Shown here: piece by piece, positions 49,861 to 60,063 of the stretch | Numbering within the stretch: position 1 is the stretch's first letter | How the letters are laid out: the number at the start of each line of letters is the position of its first letter | Source: Homarus americanus | Taxonomy: Eukaryota > Arthropoda > Malacostraca > Decapoda > Nephropidae | Length of the DNA stretch: 64,000 bases | NCBI RefSeq assembly: GCF_018991925.1 | Contig: NW_024722158.1 | Coordinates: 9,242,420 to 9,306,419 of the forward strand | Reading direction: 5' to 3' | Made by a program: the position numbers and the translations under genes | Notes under the pieces: model-generated | Told to the model about the DNA's origin: nothing | Database searches by the model: none | The model's input: the letters and a program-made list of their open reading frames with translations, nothing else

Positions 49861-50071
49861 CAGTCTCACCCAAAAGTTCGTTAACTCTCCCAGCCAGCTA
49901 TTGCTGCACTGCCTGCTTCAGATGTTTGAAACTGTCTCAGTACCAACCAGAACACGAAACCGATACAAATGAATCCAAAGGTTCTAAGTAACAGACTCAA
50001 GTTCAAACATCTGAAGCAGGCAGTGCAGCAATAGCTGGCTGGGAGAGTTAACGAACTTTTGGGTGAGACTG
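49861..50071. mobile_element. 211-bp perfect foldback MITE (Tc1/mariner-type)
   Basis: Two 70-bp terminal inverted repeats (49861-49930 and 50002-50071) are identical by base-by-base comparison, starting CAGTCTCACCCAAAAGTTCG. They are separated by a 71-bp loop. TA flanks both ends (49859-49860 and 50072-50073), the Tc1/mariner target duplication. No coding capacity. Perfect arms imply recent insertion or arm conversion. Confidence 0.92.
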
Positions 50072-50087
50072 TAAACAACAGGCCTTA

Positions 50088-50405
50088 GTGGCTCCTATGC
50101 TAAAGGATAAATATATTACGCTGGAAGTTAAGTTACTGATTTACAGCAGAAGTAGACTGCAGGTGATGACAACAATAACAATGAGTTGGGGAAAGACGAG
50201 AAGAAACCAAATTACAAATGAGGTGCTGAGGGAGTGTCTTAGTGTGGACATACGTAGGTTGAGGTGGCTTGATCAGGTGTAAAGAATGGCTGAGAACACG
50301 ATGGTAGAACATGGACGACCGAGGAAACGATGGTGGGATGGTATACAGGGGAGAGACTCACCAAGTATAGGATGGAGAGACTTGAGGAGTATTGACGACG
50401 GGGAA
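50088..50405 (+). pseudogene. LINE-E RT C-terminus with in-frame stop
   Basis: The frame reads LEVKLLIYSRSRLQVMTTIT, then KTRRNQITNEVLRECLSVDI and RRLRWLDQV. TAA at 50280-50282 replaces a codon in the family's conserved RLRWxGHV-x-RM block. The same frame then continues RMAENTMVEHGRPRKRWWDG and ends near 50400. In this LINE type the GRPRKRWWDG block lies at the extreme C-terminus. Non-functional. Confidence 0.78.
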
Positions 50406-51010
50406 GACGATGCTGCCACCTAACTTAGCTTAACTTAACTTAACCTAGCCTAACCTAGCTTAGCCTAACCTAGCTTAGCCTAACCTAACCTAGCCGAGCC
50501 TAAATTAACCTGTCCTACCCTAACCTTCACAATTACTTTCCAACTAAATCAAAAGCTCGAGCACCAGAACTTAATCTCTTCAGTGGGACAACTTAACTAA
50601 ATACGGGAACTTGATCTCTGCAGCTGTGCATCGTAACCCCGTCAGTACTGCAGTTTATGTGGTCGATCTCGTGACGCGGTCTTCCAGCAGGACAGAGGAG
50701 GACGCCGGGTAAAGGGAAGTTATAGCGGCGTCTTCCACAAGCAAGAACTTTTATCGCTAAGTTTGTGGTGTATAATGTGACCAGGAGTAAAGCAGGACGA
50801 CTAATTATTGTAGTCTCTGGTAATGCCAATTAGATATTAACAGTAGGTTTGTGGTTACACGGACGGACACAGACAGACAGACAGTAAAATATTGGCCTGT
50901 TAACCTCAACCCAAAATTATTATACACGGTACAAATATCAGTTCACTTAAACACCAATAACAACAGAGAGCCATGACCACAAATGGTTACCACTAGTCTA
51001 TTAGCGTCTA
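50406..51010. other. unique sequence with CCTAG/CCTAA cluster
   Basis: TAACCTAGCTTAGCC-type degenerate telomere-like motifs at 50420-50530. A 78-codon minus-strand frame (50593-50829) has no family match. Confidence 0.6.

Positions 51011-51060
<50 letters not shown>
51011..51060. repeat. (CA)n microsatellite
   Basis: A 50-bp pure CA tract. Confidence 0.97.
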
Positions 51061-51063
<3 letters not shown>

Positions 51064-51287
51064 TGATGTTTTACCTTAAGACTAGCGACAAGGTCAGGAA
51101 GTATAAGCACAGGTAGTATACACAGACCCACCTTAGTACTTTAGTAAATAGTTTCGTGTGTTTGTGAAATGTTGAGCTAATCTAACACCGATATTCAATC
51201 TCATAAATGTTTACTTCCAGGTCACACTAAATTCAGTTGTTCTAAATTTATATGAATATTCAAATATTCAACAACCAAGTATTCAAT

Positions 51288-51442
51288 TTAGGTTAGGTTA
51301 GGTTAGGTTAGCAGCTAACCTAACCTAACCTAACCGAACCTGACCTAACCTAACACTAACCTACCCCTAACCCCTCCAGGTTGTATCAGCTTGTTGAAGC
51401 ATCAGGTGAAATAAGCTGGGGTGTCTAATTTTCATGTGATCC
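51288..51442. repeat. TTAGG/CCTAA tract with a single inverted-arm motif
   Basis: (TTAGG)n at 51288-51313 converges on (CCTAA)n at 51317-51372, a small telomere-repeat palindrome. The single arm at 51400-51442 follows, with ATCAGGTGAAATAAGCTGGG then TGTCTAATTTTCATGTGATC. Confidence 0.85.
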
Positions 51443-51679
51443 ATTATTTTTAAAGATTGTTATCCATTACGTAATAATCTGTTCAGGCTTCACTTTCCGG
51501 TAAGCCAACATATAACTAATGAAAGCAAATTGAACCCGGTGGAACATTAATGCCTGCATGTTATCTGGTGTTCCATATGCTATCCGGTGTTCCTCCTCGG
51601 ACAGATGTGTGGCAGGTCGGGAGTTCTAGTGCCAGGATAAGTTAACTTTTTTCTCTGGGGTTCTTAGTGTTTTGCCACC

Positions 51680-51850
51680 TTACCCTAACCTAACCTAACC
51701 TAACCTAACCTAACCTAACCTAACCTAACCTAACCTAACCTAACGTAACGTAACCTAACCTAATCTAGTAACCTAACCTAACCTAACCTAGTAACCTAAC
51801 CTAATCTAGTAACCTAACCTAACTTAGTAACCTAACCTAACCTAACCTAA
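51680..51850. repeat. (CCTAA)n array
   Basis: About 30 CCTAA units, the first 80 bp almost perfect, then with regular CTAGTAACC interruptions (51765-51830). Confidence 0.96.
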
Positions 51851-51889
51851 AACTCGAGGAAGACTGATGGGAACTTTGACCTCTTGAAA

Positions 51890-52408
51890 TGACAGAATCC
51901 ATAATTGGAAATAATGGTGTTTAGAGGATGTTGGACATAATGGTGTTTGAGGACGTTGGTCATAATGGTGTTAGAGGATGTTGGACATAATGGTGTTTAG
52001 AGGATGTTGGACATAATGGTGTTTGAGGACGTTGGTCATAATGGTGTTTGAGGATGTTGGACATAATGGTGTTTAGAGGATGTTGGACATAATGGTGTTT
52101 GAGGACGTTGGACATAATGGTGTTTAGTGGATGTTGGTCATAATGGTGTTTGAGGATGTTGGACATAATGGTGTTTAGAGGATGTTGGACATAATGGTGT
52201 TGAGAGGATGTTGGTCATAATGGTGTTTGAGGATGTTGGACATAATGGTGTTTAGAGGTTGTTGGACATAATGGTGTTTAGAGGGTGTTAGAGGATGTTG
52301 GTCATAATGGTGTTAGAGGATGTTGGTCATAACAGTGTTAAGGGGGTATTGGACATAATGGTGTTAGAGGATGTTGGACATAATGGTGTTAGAGGATGTT
52401 GGACATAC
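51890..52408. repeat. 25-26-bp minisatellite
   Basis: About 20 units of GGATGTTGGACATAATGGTG plus TTTAGA, alternating GGACG/GGATG and GTCAT/GACAT variants. Confidence 0.96.
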
Positions 52409-52419
52409 TCTAGCGTTAA

Positions 52420-52526
52420 TATGACCTTTTCTGACCTAATCTAACCTGACCTAACTCCCGCAGGATAAGATTCAGGTGGATAAACTCCAGATGAAATAAG
52501 CTGAAGTGTCTAATCTCCAGGTAACC
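52420..52526. repeat. CCTAA remnants with a single inverted-arm motif
   Basis: Short CCTGACCTAA cluster, then CCAGATGAAATAAGCTGAAG and TGTCTAATCTCCAGGTAACC, a one-sided member of the inverted-arm family. Confidence 0.7.
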
Positions 52527-53990
52527 ATTTAATCATCGCACGAGAAGAGGCGATCAATTTCTTCAAAGCCAAGAAATTCTACTTACAGTACAATATATTA
52601 TTACACACCATAGAAGCTTTTCCATGTGTCACTGAATAAATTTTTTCGTCAATGGATTTTTTTTTTTTTACCTTAAGACGAAAGTAAAATCTATTGTATC
52701 TGAAACTCTGATATGAGTTCTGACACTGACAAATTATCCCCACAGCTGCTCAGGAAGAAACACTGGAGTATATTGAAAAACTGACTTGAAATCTATAATA
52801 AAAGAAAAAAAAATACCATCCGTGTTCTATGGTCGAATTCTTTGTTGTTTTTTTTTTCTCGGGCAAGAGATTAGTGAAAGAAACGGCGAGAAGCGAGCGA
52901 CAGACTTGAAACTTACGACAACAAATTATCACGTTAGTATCATCAAGGATTATTTGGCAATTTGAGCGGGCGGGAGGTGTGGGGAGGAGGTCGGTGTTTG
53001 CTGGGCGGAAGGCTCTTAAAGTTATAATTGGGGCAACTTGGTCATGGCTTGCCGCTCAATCACCAGCTTCCAGGGAGTCGCCAGGCCAACTTTGAGTTAC
53101 TTGGTGCCGATGAGAGGAGCCATCCCACCTCACCCCCCCCCCTCTAACTATAATAATTATACTTTACAGGTTAACTACATGCTCATTTATTCAAGGATGG
53201 ATACATTAAACATCTTTTATTTACGACCAATATTTTTTTTTTTGCAAGGAGCGGGAGAAAGATCGTTTCCTTAATTAGACCACAGGCGTCAGGAAATCAC
53301 ACAACAACAGGGAAACACAAACAAACAGACAAACAGAACAACTACGTGTTTCATGGGCACCTGGAGAGACGGGAGGGGAGAGAGGGGACACTACTCTCTG
53401 GACGGACGATGGACTGACTGAATAAGGGTAATAGTGAGGAAGGGACCGTCACTAAGCCTCCTGCCATCACGGGGTATTATTACATGACCACTCACACTAA
53501 GCACAAGCAGCAGTTAAATGGATAGAATTATATATGTGACAGAATCACTGGATATGTGGTACGATTAGGCAGGTATGTGGTAGAATTAGGTACGTATGCA
53601 GTTGAAGAAGGTATGCATGCATCTTAAAGATTCCCACATCCCATATGCCTTCCTCTCTATACCCCGGAGGAAGTGTCTCATGCACATGCTAATCGCGATA
53701 CAGCATTACCCACTGGTTCTTGACTGAGTTCATAACGCAATTCCTCAATAGGCAGTCAATCTTTTCAATGAGGTAGGATTTACCTGATTGCATGAGTCTA
53801 AGGGCCCATTCACAATGAGGCTGGATCGGACATGTTCTGACGCAAATTGTCCGGAGACAGACGATATGCGACGCGACTCCGTGGTGGGTGTTATGATTTT
53901 ATCAGCTTAGCTAATACCTGTTACACGTCTCCCTGTCCTTCTAGGGAGAGGGAAACTGTCTTTCTTCGAGGATAAATTTGCGTCAGTATA
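52527..53990. other. unique sequence, no recognised gene
   Basis: About 1.4 kb. Poly-T runs sit at 52659-52669, 52850-52858 and 53232-53242. A 78-codon plus-strand frame (53038-53274) has no family I know. Confidence 0.55.
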
Positions 53991-54296
53991 TGTACAGTCA
54001 CGGACATAAAATAGTAGACTCCGATCTGGAGTAATGTGATCATTGAATCTCTGAGCTTTTGAGTCTGAGGCTTCATAAACAAGTTACTCTGTTATCCAAC
54101 AGATTGTGCGCTGCTCTGATTAATTTTGGTTTGTGTGTGTGTGTGTTTCAGCCGTCATCAACATAGACGTCTCGTACCAGCTTCGTGGACTGACCCGCCT
54201 TGATTCTCATGATCACAGATCGAACCAAGGTGATATGGAACATCTTTTGCCATATTTTATTTCTTCTTATTTATTATTACTACTTGCTATATTATA

Positions 54297-54320
54297 CACA
54301 CACACACACACATACACACA
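54297..54320. repeat. (CA)n microsatellite
   Basis: A short, interrupted CA tract just beyond the 3' end of LINE-C copy 1. Confidence 0.9.
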
Positions 54321-54344
54321 CTCTACTAATACAGTACTAGTAAT

Positions 54345-55307
54345 ACTAACACTACTTTGCTGTCACTCGGAATCGAGTATTACGATCATCTAGCTATGAT
54401 ACAATGATATAAGTTATTAAGGATGTCACCTACATTGGTGAGTTTTGAGGTGACTAAAGAGGCCGATGCGGGACCGGCAGGTTCGTCCACAGATATCGCA
54501 CGTGTTGAGGGCTACATCTTGTACGGGAGGGGCGGCAGCAGCGTCTTTCCAGCGTTGGCGCTTGTCTGCCTAGGTAGGCAGTCGGGCCAACTCAAAAGTA
54601 CTAACACCTTCTTGTGAGGTGCTTCTCTAAGCGTTGGGTGGAGTAATCGTCTCCCCAGGTGAGGGTCGATTTGACACGTTTCAAGTTTATTAAGACTAGC
54701 TTTATACGGCGTTACGTTTACTATTCGTTAGGTGACTTTAAAGTAGCTGCTTTGGCGATCCACTGTCGTCCATGCAGGTAACATGGTCAGTCCAGCACAG
54801 GCTGTTCATGGATAATAGTAGCCTCGATGCTCCTACGGTTGGTGTAGCAAGAAGCCATTTCTTCTCTTGCCTTTCCAGCAAACTCGAGGACTGAACGTGA
54901 ACTACGTTGTTGAAAGTTTTCAAATACCCTGAGGTGCCTCCTGAATGTGACCCATGTCTTGCTGCCGTATAGCAGGGTGGGGACGACCACTGCTCAATAT
55001 ACGTGCAACTTTGTAGATAATTTCAGCTCCCTACAGCTGAAGACACGGGTGCAGCGTCTGCCAAAGGCTTGAGATGCACATCTGATCTGTTGTTGAATCT
55101 TTTCATCGACGTCCGTGGTGGTGGACAGGTGGGAAGATATGGGTAACATTAGAGAGGGTAGTACCGTTAAGCTGGATGGATGGAGGTGTAGCTGAACCTG
55201 GGGCAGGCAGAAAGAGAATCCGAGTTTACACGTACATTCAGCTCTTGATGGAGGGACATACGCATCTGCAGTAGATGTTCAGGATCTCCTATAGGTCACA
55301 CACACAC
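54345..55307 (-). mobile_element. LINE-C copy 1 (3' part, runs into gap)
   Basis: On the minus strand it starts at a (TG)n tract beside the N gap. It encodes RT thumb and C-terminal blocks in several frames (PTLLYGSKTWVTFRRHLRVF, RSIEATIIHEQPVLD, MDDSGSPKQLL). It ends with a C2H2-like finger in which CDICGRTCRSRIGLFSHLKT precedes the final His. A roughly 80-bp 3' UTR contains GATTCCGAGTGACAGCAAAG. The same UTR and finger end copy 2 at 61083. Confidence 0.88.
54420..54990 (-). pseudogene. LINE-C C-terminal coding remnant
   Basis: Frames 54787-54990 and 54738-54923 carry adjoining pieces of one ORF2: VVPTLLYGSKTW, then FNNVVHVQSSSLLERQE overlapping a shifted RSIEATIIHEQ, then HVTCMDDSGSPKQLL. 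The order equals that of the family's region after RT motif E. A zinc-finger-like CX2C-X12-HX3H at about 54430-54500 closes the ORF. Multiple frameshifts are present. Confidence 0.8.
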
Positions 55308-55407
55308 NNNNNNNNNNNNNNNNNNNNNNNNNNNNNNNNNNNNNNNNNNNNNNNNNNNNNNNNNNNNNNNNNNNNNNNNNNNNNNNNNNNNNNNNNNNNN
55401 NNNNNNN
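55308..55407. other. assembly gap (100 N)
   Basis: Exactly 100 N inside a CA tract (CACACAC before, at least 37 bp of CA after). Real tract length and anything else in the gap are unknown. Confidence 0.99.
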
Positions 55408-55446
<39 letters not shown>

Positions 55447-55465
55447 CAAACACACACACACGCTC
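55408..55465. repeat. (CA)n microsatellite
   Basis: Pure CA to 55445, then interrupted CA to about 55465. Confidence 0.97.
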
Positions 55466-55468
55466 ACT

Positions 55469-55765
55469 GTGTATGTGTTGAGTACTGTATGTGTTGAGTA
55501 CTGTGTGTGTTGGAGTACTGTGTGTGTTGGAATACTGTGTGTGTTGGAGTATCGTGTGTGTTGGACTACTGTGTGTGTTGGAGTACTGTGTGTGTTGGGA
55601 GTGCTGTGTGTTGGAGTACTGTGTGTGTTGGGTACTGTGTGTGATACTGTGTGTGTTGGGGTACTGTGTGTTGGAGTACTGTGTGTGTGTTGTGTGTGTG
55701 TTGGGGTACTGTGTGTGTTGGGGTACTGTGTGTTGGGGCATGTGTGTGAGTGTACCGTGTGATAA
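55469..55765. repeat. 17-18-bp TG-rich minisatellite
   Basis: About 16 units of GTGTGTGTTGGAGTACT. It encodes Cys/Val-rich or Gln/Tyr/Asn-rich strings, none of them genes. Confidence 0.95.
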
Positions 55766-55774
55766 TATATGTAT

Positions 55775-56118
55775 AATAATAATAATAATAATAATTAACG
55801 GTTTATTGAAAGAGCTTGGCGGCAGAAGGCTGAAAATATACAGTTACATAATTGGGGAATAGGTTTCGAATTACAAATAATATACAAATAACATAGGAAG
55901 TATAAATAAGATATATAATAACTAGATGGGGAAAAGCTCAAACTACAGGGCATTTCAATATAGTGACAGTGAAGTACTATTTACTGGGAGTGAATACACT
56001 GGTTTATTACAAGTTATTGATAATTTTTACAATGGTTTGGACTGGGCTGTTCTTATAGCGATCAGTTCGTGCACGTATGGGCTGGATGCGGTTGTGGTGT
56101 CGAACAGCAATTCTCTGG
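55775..56118 (-). mobile_element. LINE-B copy d (3' end only)
   Basis: Minus strand. The last about 36 codons (RIAVRHHNRIQPIRARTDRY then KNSPVQTIVKIINNL, stop near 56007) are followed by the LINE-B 3' UTR and seven ATT units at 55777-55797. A TG/CA-rich minisatellite lies 3' of it. The 5' break near 56118 is not at a CA tract, unlike copies a-c. Confidence 0.9.
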
Positions 56119-56224
56119 GCTATTCTATTATCATTACTATTATCATTACCTAGTCTGAGTTGAGTATATTTATCTTTGGGACAGAAAGTACAGATCAAAC
56201 ATCTTCTTGGAATTCATTCGAGGT

Positions 56225-56312
56225 ACTGGACTTGAAGCCTGTTCCCACCTTCAAGTAGCTCGAGTGGCTGTAGTGGGTCTTGGTGCATGTGATACAATCT
56301 TTACAGTGTCTA
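56225..56312. repeat. dispersed repeat R1, copy 1
   Basis: CTTGAAGCCTGTTCCCACCT, then GGCTGTAGTGGGTCTTGGTG and ACAATCTTTACAGT. It recurs at 62475-62552. Identity unknown; possibly a terminal part of an unrecognised element. Confidence 0.8.
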
Positions 56313-56335
56313 GATTATCAAGGAGACTAAGTATT

Positions 56336-56412
56336 AGGTTAGGTTAGGTTGGTTACGTTAGATTAATAAGGCTGAAGGTTGCATTATATCAGGTTAAGTT
56401 AGGTTAGGGTTT
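56336..56412. repeat. (TTAGG)n-like tract
   Basis: Degenerate TTAGGTTAGG and TTAGATTA motifs. Confidence 0.85.
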
Positions 56413-57005
56413 GTTTATTGAATAGTCAGCTGGTACAGTTCATCGACCCACAACAAGGCCTGGGGGACCAAAAAATATGAGTAAAAGAAATTAAAAATAC
56501 AAGAAAAACTAAATCAATCTACAACACAAGATGCCGGAAAACCAGCTTTTTGAAGTGAGGCAGACCATTCCACAGTTTGGCTGTGTGAGGAAAAGGATGT
56601 TGTAACGGGTTATTCTCGTGTGACCGACATCCACAGAGGTGGGCACTGCGGTGCAAAACGTGTGTTACGAGCCCATAGCCTTGCCAGTGGTACACAGGAT
56701 GCCAAATCTACCTAACATTACCCGTTAAAGTACCTGTAAGAGAGAGAATGAAGCAACTTTGTGGCGAAGAGAAAGGGAAGAAATATTGTCAACTAAAGGA
56801 GGAGAGTCAATAAGATGAAATGCCTTTGATTCCACCCTATCTAACAGTTGGACAGAAGAAGAGCCACCCCAGATATGAGGGCAGTACTCCATGTTAGTAC
56901 GAAGGAATCCCGTATATACTTGAAGAAACTGCTCAGGAGGGAAGTAGCTATGGCATCTGTACAGCATTTCTAGCTTTCGGGAGGCAGCTTTAGCAATGTT
57001 GTGGA
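56405..57005 (-). mobile_element. LINE-D 3' fragment
   Basis: Minus-strand non-LTR element whose C-terminal ORF piece is open at 56725-56967 and continues frameshifted to about 56500 (HTAKLWNGLPHFKKL). Flanked on both sides by TTAGG-like tracts. The family differs from CR1-like, LINE-B, -C and -E. Confidence 0.85.
56725..57005 (-). pseudogene. LINE-D reverse transcriptase C-terminal domain
   Basis: Reads AKAASRKLEMLYRCHSYFPP, then EQFLQVYTGFLRTNMEYCPH and IWGGSSSVQLLDRVESKAFH, then LRHKVASFSLL. The IYTGxxRxxMEYCxHxWGG and LDRVESKAFxLI strings are the well-known connection region of an RT type widespread in arthropods and cnidarians. A frameshift after VASFSLLQVL leads to the downstream block ending HTAKLWNGLP. 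No RT catalytic box is in the fragment. Confidence 0.87.
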
Positions 57006-57019
57006 TTAGTTTAGGTTCA

Positions 57020-57200
57020 ATAAGGTTAAATTAGCTTATGTTAGACTAGGTTAGGTTAGGTTAGATTAGATTAGGTTAGATTAGATTAGGTTAGGTTAGA
57101 TTAGATTAGGTTAGGTTAGATTAGATTAGGTTAGATTAGATTAGGTTACAGTAGTTAAGCTTAAATCAAGTTAGATTAAGTTAGGTTAATGTTTGGGTGG
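57020..57200. repeat. TTAGG/TTAGA array
   Basis: TTAGG and TTAGATTAGG units in a roughly regular alternation over 180 bp. A weak inverted-arm-like end (TTAATCATCAGGTGA) follows at 57199-57215. Confidence 0.92.
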
Positions 57201-57215
57201 TTAATCATCAGGTGA

Positions 57216-57540
57216 TCAATTGTTAGTTATAAGTTCAATAAGACAAGCAAGCAAACGACCTTAGACATTTCTACTTAGTCTTCCTCTATATTAAAGCTGA
57301 AGTCAGGAGTTATTTCGAATAAAAAAAATTATAATATCAATAAAAATAATAAGGTTACATCAAACGAGTTATGACCAGTGTGAGCCCCAGTGTGAGCGTC
57401 AATGTGAGTCGAGTGAGAGAGTATACAATGGGCCAGAGAACTGTCCTGTACACTACTGGAGGTACTGTACACTATTGTTCGTTTTGTTTCTCATAATGGT
57501 TAGGTTAGGTTAGGTTAGGTTACTGATACAGAGAGTAGTG
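57216..57540. other. unique sequence with short (TTAGG)4
   Basis: TTAGG units at 57499-57522; otherwise nothing recognised. Confidence 0.6.
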
Positions 57541-57800
57541 TAGGGCTGCCCCCAACTCTCTCTACTTCTCTTCCTCCTCCCGTTTCCTCTTCCTTATCCT
57601 CCTCCTCCTTTTCCTCATCCTTGTCTTCGTCCTACTCTGTGTCCTCTTTCTCTTTCTGTTATCATCCTCCTATTCATTTTCTTTCTCGAATCTCTTATCC
57701 TATCCCTCCTTCTCCTCCTACTCTTCTTTGTCGTCTCCCTCCTTCCCTCCAGCACTTTACTCTTCTCTACTCCTCTTCAATCGACTTCACCTCACACTCA
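57541..57800. repeat. pyrimidine-rich (TCC)-type tract
   Basis: About 260 bp of strongly C/T-biased plus strand (CTCCTCCT, TTCCTC repeats). The open frame over it is Ser/Pro/Leu-rich and compositional. Confidence 0.8.
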
Positions 57801-58677
57801 ACACACTCCAGAGTTTGGGAGAAACGGCACGTGATTAATCTAATTAATTAAGTGATGGAGTTTTTAGACCCTAACATACACGATATATTATAAGATGTTT
57901 GTGTGGAAATATTTTATACTTGAGAGATAACACAAAAAAATGATTAAATAGATCGATACTGAATGAAGGAGATTGGTTAGGTTAGGTTGGTTTGAGACAA
58001 GTTAGGTAGGGATAGGTTAGGATAGGTTAGGTTTGGATACATTATGTTGGGTTAGATTAAGATACACCAAGCAGAACCCAAATACAGACCAGGTAGAAAC
58101 CAAATTATTTAGGTGTGTTTATTTTAATGCTAGTTTAAGTTGGGTTAGGTTAGTACTAATGTTTTTATTTACAGTTTGCATTATGTTTATCTACAAGACT
58201 GTTTCTATGTAGAGAACAGTTCGAATTTCTGAAAATATGAATTATATTGAAATTATCTGTATGTAGTAATTATACCTATAACACCCAACATATTATATCC
58301 TATACATATATTACATGTATACCGTCGGGGTCAAAAGTTCGCTTCTTCCTAAACTGAAGCAGCATCGACCCTAAACAACACACCCGCACCAAATGAGCCA
58401 GGGTGAGTCAGTTCAGAGTCTCATTCCCATGACTCCAGTTTCACCACGGGGAGCGAACCTTGTCAGTGGCTGTACCGTATATTTAATCAAAGCTTTATTT
58501 GTACTCGTGCTTATTAGGTGCCCATTTAAGAGAGATGCAACAGTGGTTAGGTTAGGTTTTTGTAATGTGGTCTGCATACTGATAGCGATCTCACCAACTT
58601 ACTATAGGTGTTGGAACGCTCCTTACCTAGAGAGATACGTAATCAAAATGTATCCAGATGAATTGATAGAAATACAC
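57801..58677. other. unique sequence, no recognised gene
   Basis: AT-rich, with short TTAGG motifs near 57973, 58003-58030 and 58140. A 113-codon plus-strand frame (58393-58734) ends in the CATA tract and has no family match. Confidence 0.5.
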
Positions 58678-58687
58678 CATACATACA

Positions 58688-58721
<34 letters not shown>

Positions 58722-58732
58722 CATACATACAT
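58678..58732. repeat. (CATA)n microsatellite
   Basis: About 13 CATA units with one CATATATA interruption. Confidence 0.97.
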
Positions 58733-58889
58733 AGAGAACATTCAATTTCTAAACCAAACATATAAACATACATTACTATGATAATCCTCTGCCGTAAACA
58801 TTCCTCAAACACTATGTACTGTACGTATAGCAAGTGCGTCTTATAATCAAATATTTACGGTGAATCTTCTTGAGACTCGGAACATTATG

Positions 58890-59185
58890 ATACATAAGAA
58901 CATAAGAATGGAGGAAACTGTAGCGGGCCTATTGGCCCATACTGGGCAGTCCCGTTTATACCCAACCCCTATTGCTCATATAAGCATCGAACCTATGTTT
59001 GAAGCTATCCAGCGTATTCGAGTTAATGATGATGTTTGGTAACTTGTTCCATTCATCCACTACCCTGTTTCAAAACCAGTGTTTACCTATTTCGCGCCTA
59101 AATCTAAATTTGTCTAATTTAAAACTATTGTTACGAGTTCGCTCCTGGTTGGATAGTTTGAGTACCTTTGTAATGTCCCGAAACA
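58890..59185 (-). mobile_element. CR1-like LINE 3' end (CR1-5)
   Basis: Minus strand. It encodes NNSFKLDKFRFRREIGKHWF, then TGA (59070-59072) in place of the Gly codon seen in CR1-3, then NRVVDEWNKLPNIIINSNTL and YMSNRGWV. A 3' UTR and CATAAGAA-type (plus strand) terminal 8-mers follow. Closest by eye to CR1-3. Confidence 0.92.
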
Positions 59186-59201
59186 CTAAGCGTAAACAAA
59201 C

Positions 59202-59592
59202 GGATCACGTGAAGATTAGAGACCCCAGTTTATTTCACCTGATTAAACACCCTAACGTTATTTGGGAGTAGAATTAGGGAAGGAAGGGAAGGGAAGAATT
59301 AAGGAGTAGGAGTAGGAGTAGGGTGTTGAGGTAGAAGTGAAAGATGGGAGTAGGGTAGGAGTGGGAGTAGGGTAGGAGTGGGGAAGGGGAGTGGAGTAGG
59401 AGTAGGAGTAAGATGGGGAAGGAGTAGGGAGGGGTAAGGAGTAGGGGTAGGGAGTAGGGTAGGGTAGGGTAGGGTAGGGAAGGGAAGGGTAGGGTAGGGT
59501 AGGGTAGGGTAGGGTAGGGTAGGGAAGGGTTGGATTTGGTTGGGTTTAATCATCAGGTGGAATAAGCTAGGGTGTCTAATCTTAGCGTGAAG
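59202..59592. mobile_element. inverted-arm element with AGGAGT/TAGGG core
   Basis: The left arm GGATCACGTGAAGATTAGAG continues with a TTTATTTCACCTGATTAAAC segment (to about 59250). The right arm (59543-59592), reverse-complemented, reads CCTTCACGCTAAGATTAGAC and then TTATTCCACCTGATGATTAAA. The core is GGAGTA-type repeats (59280-59450) and TAGGG units (59455-59525). Both arms encode a DPSLFHL/HPSLFHL-like string when read inward, an independent sign of homology. Confidence 0.8.
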
Positions 59593-59859
59593 GAGACAAG
59601 ACTTGACGACACGCAACAGAGGCTGGGGTAAAGTTTGCGTTATAACAAGTATCTACCAAACTGTGTTGCCTGTATACACAACATTTAGATACTAGTAACA
59701 AAATCTACCTTATTAGACGCGCACTAAAATGAGCCACACCTGAGTTATCCAAGACCACAGGCGAAAAAAACATAAATAAAATAAAAATCCATGACCTGAA
59801 GGCTACTATATGAATATCTCCCAACGTGAACTGGCAACAAGCATAGCACTACCATCCAT

Positions 59860-60010
59860 CACCCTAATACAACCACCCCACCCAACCCCTCCACCACCTC
59901 ATACCACCACCACTACTACCTCACCACCACCACTACCACTACTACCTCACCACCACCACTACTACCTCACCACCATCACTCCTCAAACACCACCTCACTA
60001 CTATTACCCC
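59860..60010. repeat. (ACC)n/(CCT)n-rich tract
   Basis: Degenerate CACCACCACCACTACTACCT repeats. Thr/Pro/His-rich frames over it are compositional. Confidence 0.88.
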
Positions 60011-60063
60011 CAACCCCCCGCGCCCTCGGTAGCAAAGTGTCACCATCCGTCAACCCAGATCGT

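Larger units (their letters stand above)
49660..50405 (+). mobile_element. LINE-E remnant interrupted by a mariner-type foldback
   Basis: Two coding pieces of one LINE lie on the plus strand either side of the foldback at 49861-50071. The first (about 49680-49800) contains TLAYADIGRLD and VEDLQNVMDKWKTSYDS, an RT motif-C neighbourhood with a damaged YADD. The second (50088-50400) contains LLIYSRSRLQVMTTI, RNQITNEVLRECLSVDIRRL and GRPRKRWWDG, the standard C-terminal end of this RT type. It is decayed. Confidence 0.78.

Noticed and set aside
53996..54030. Tc1-type terminus (ACAGTCACGGACATAAAATA)
   Set aside because: No inverted partner or paired TA duplication found nearby. A similar lone end near 60950 was also left out.
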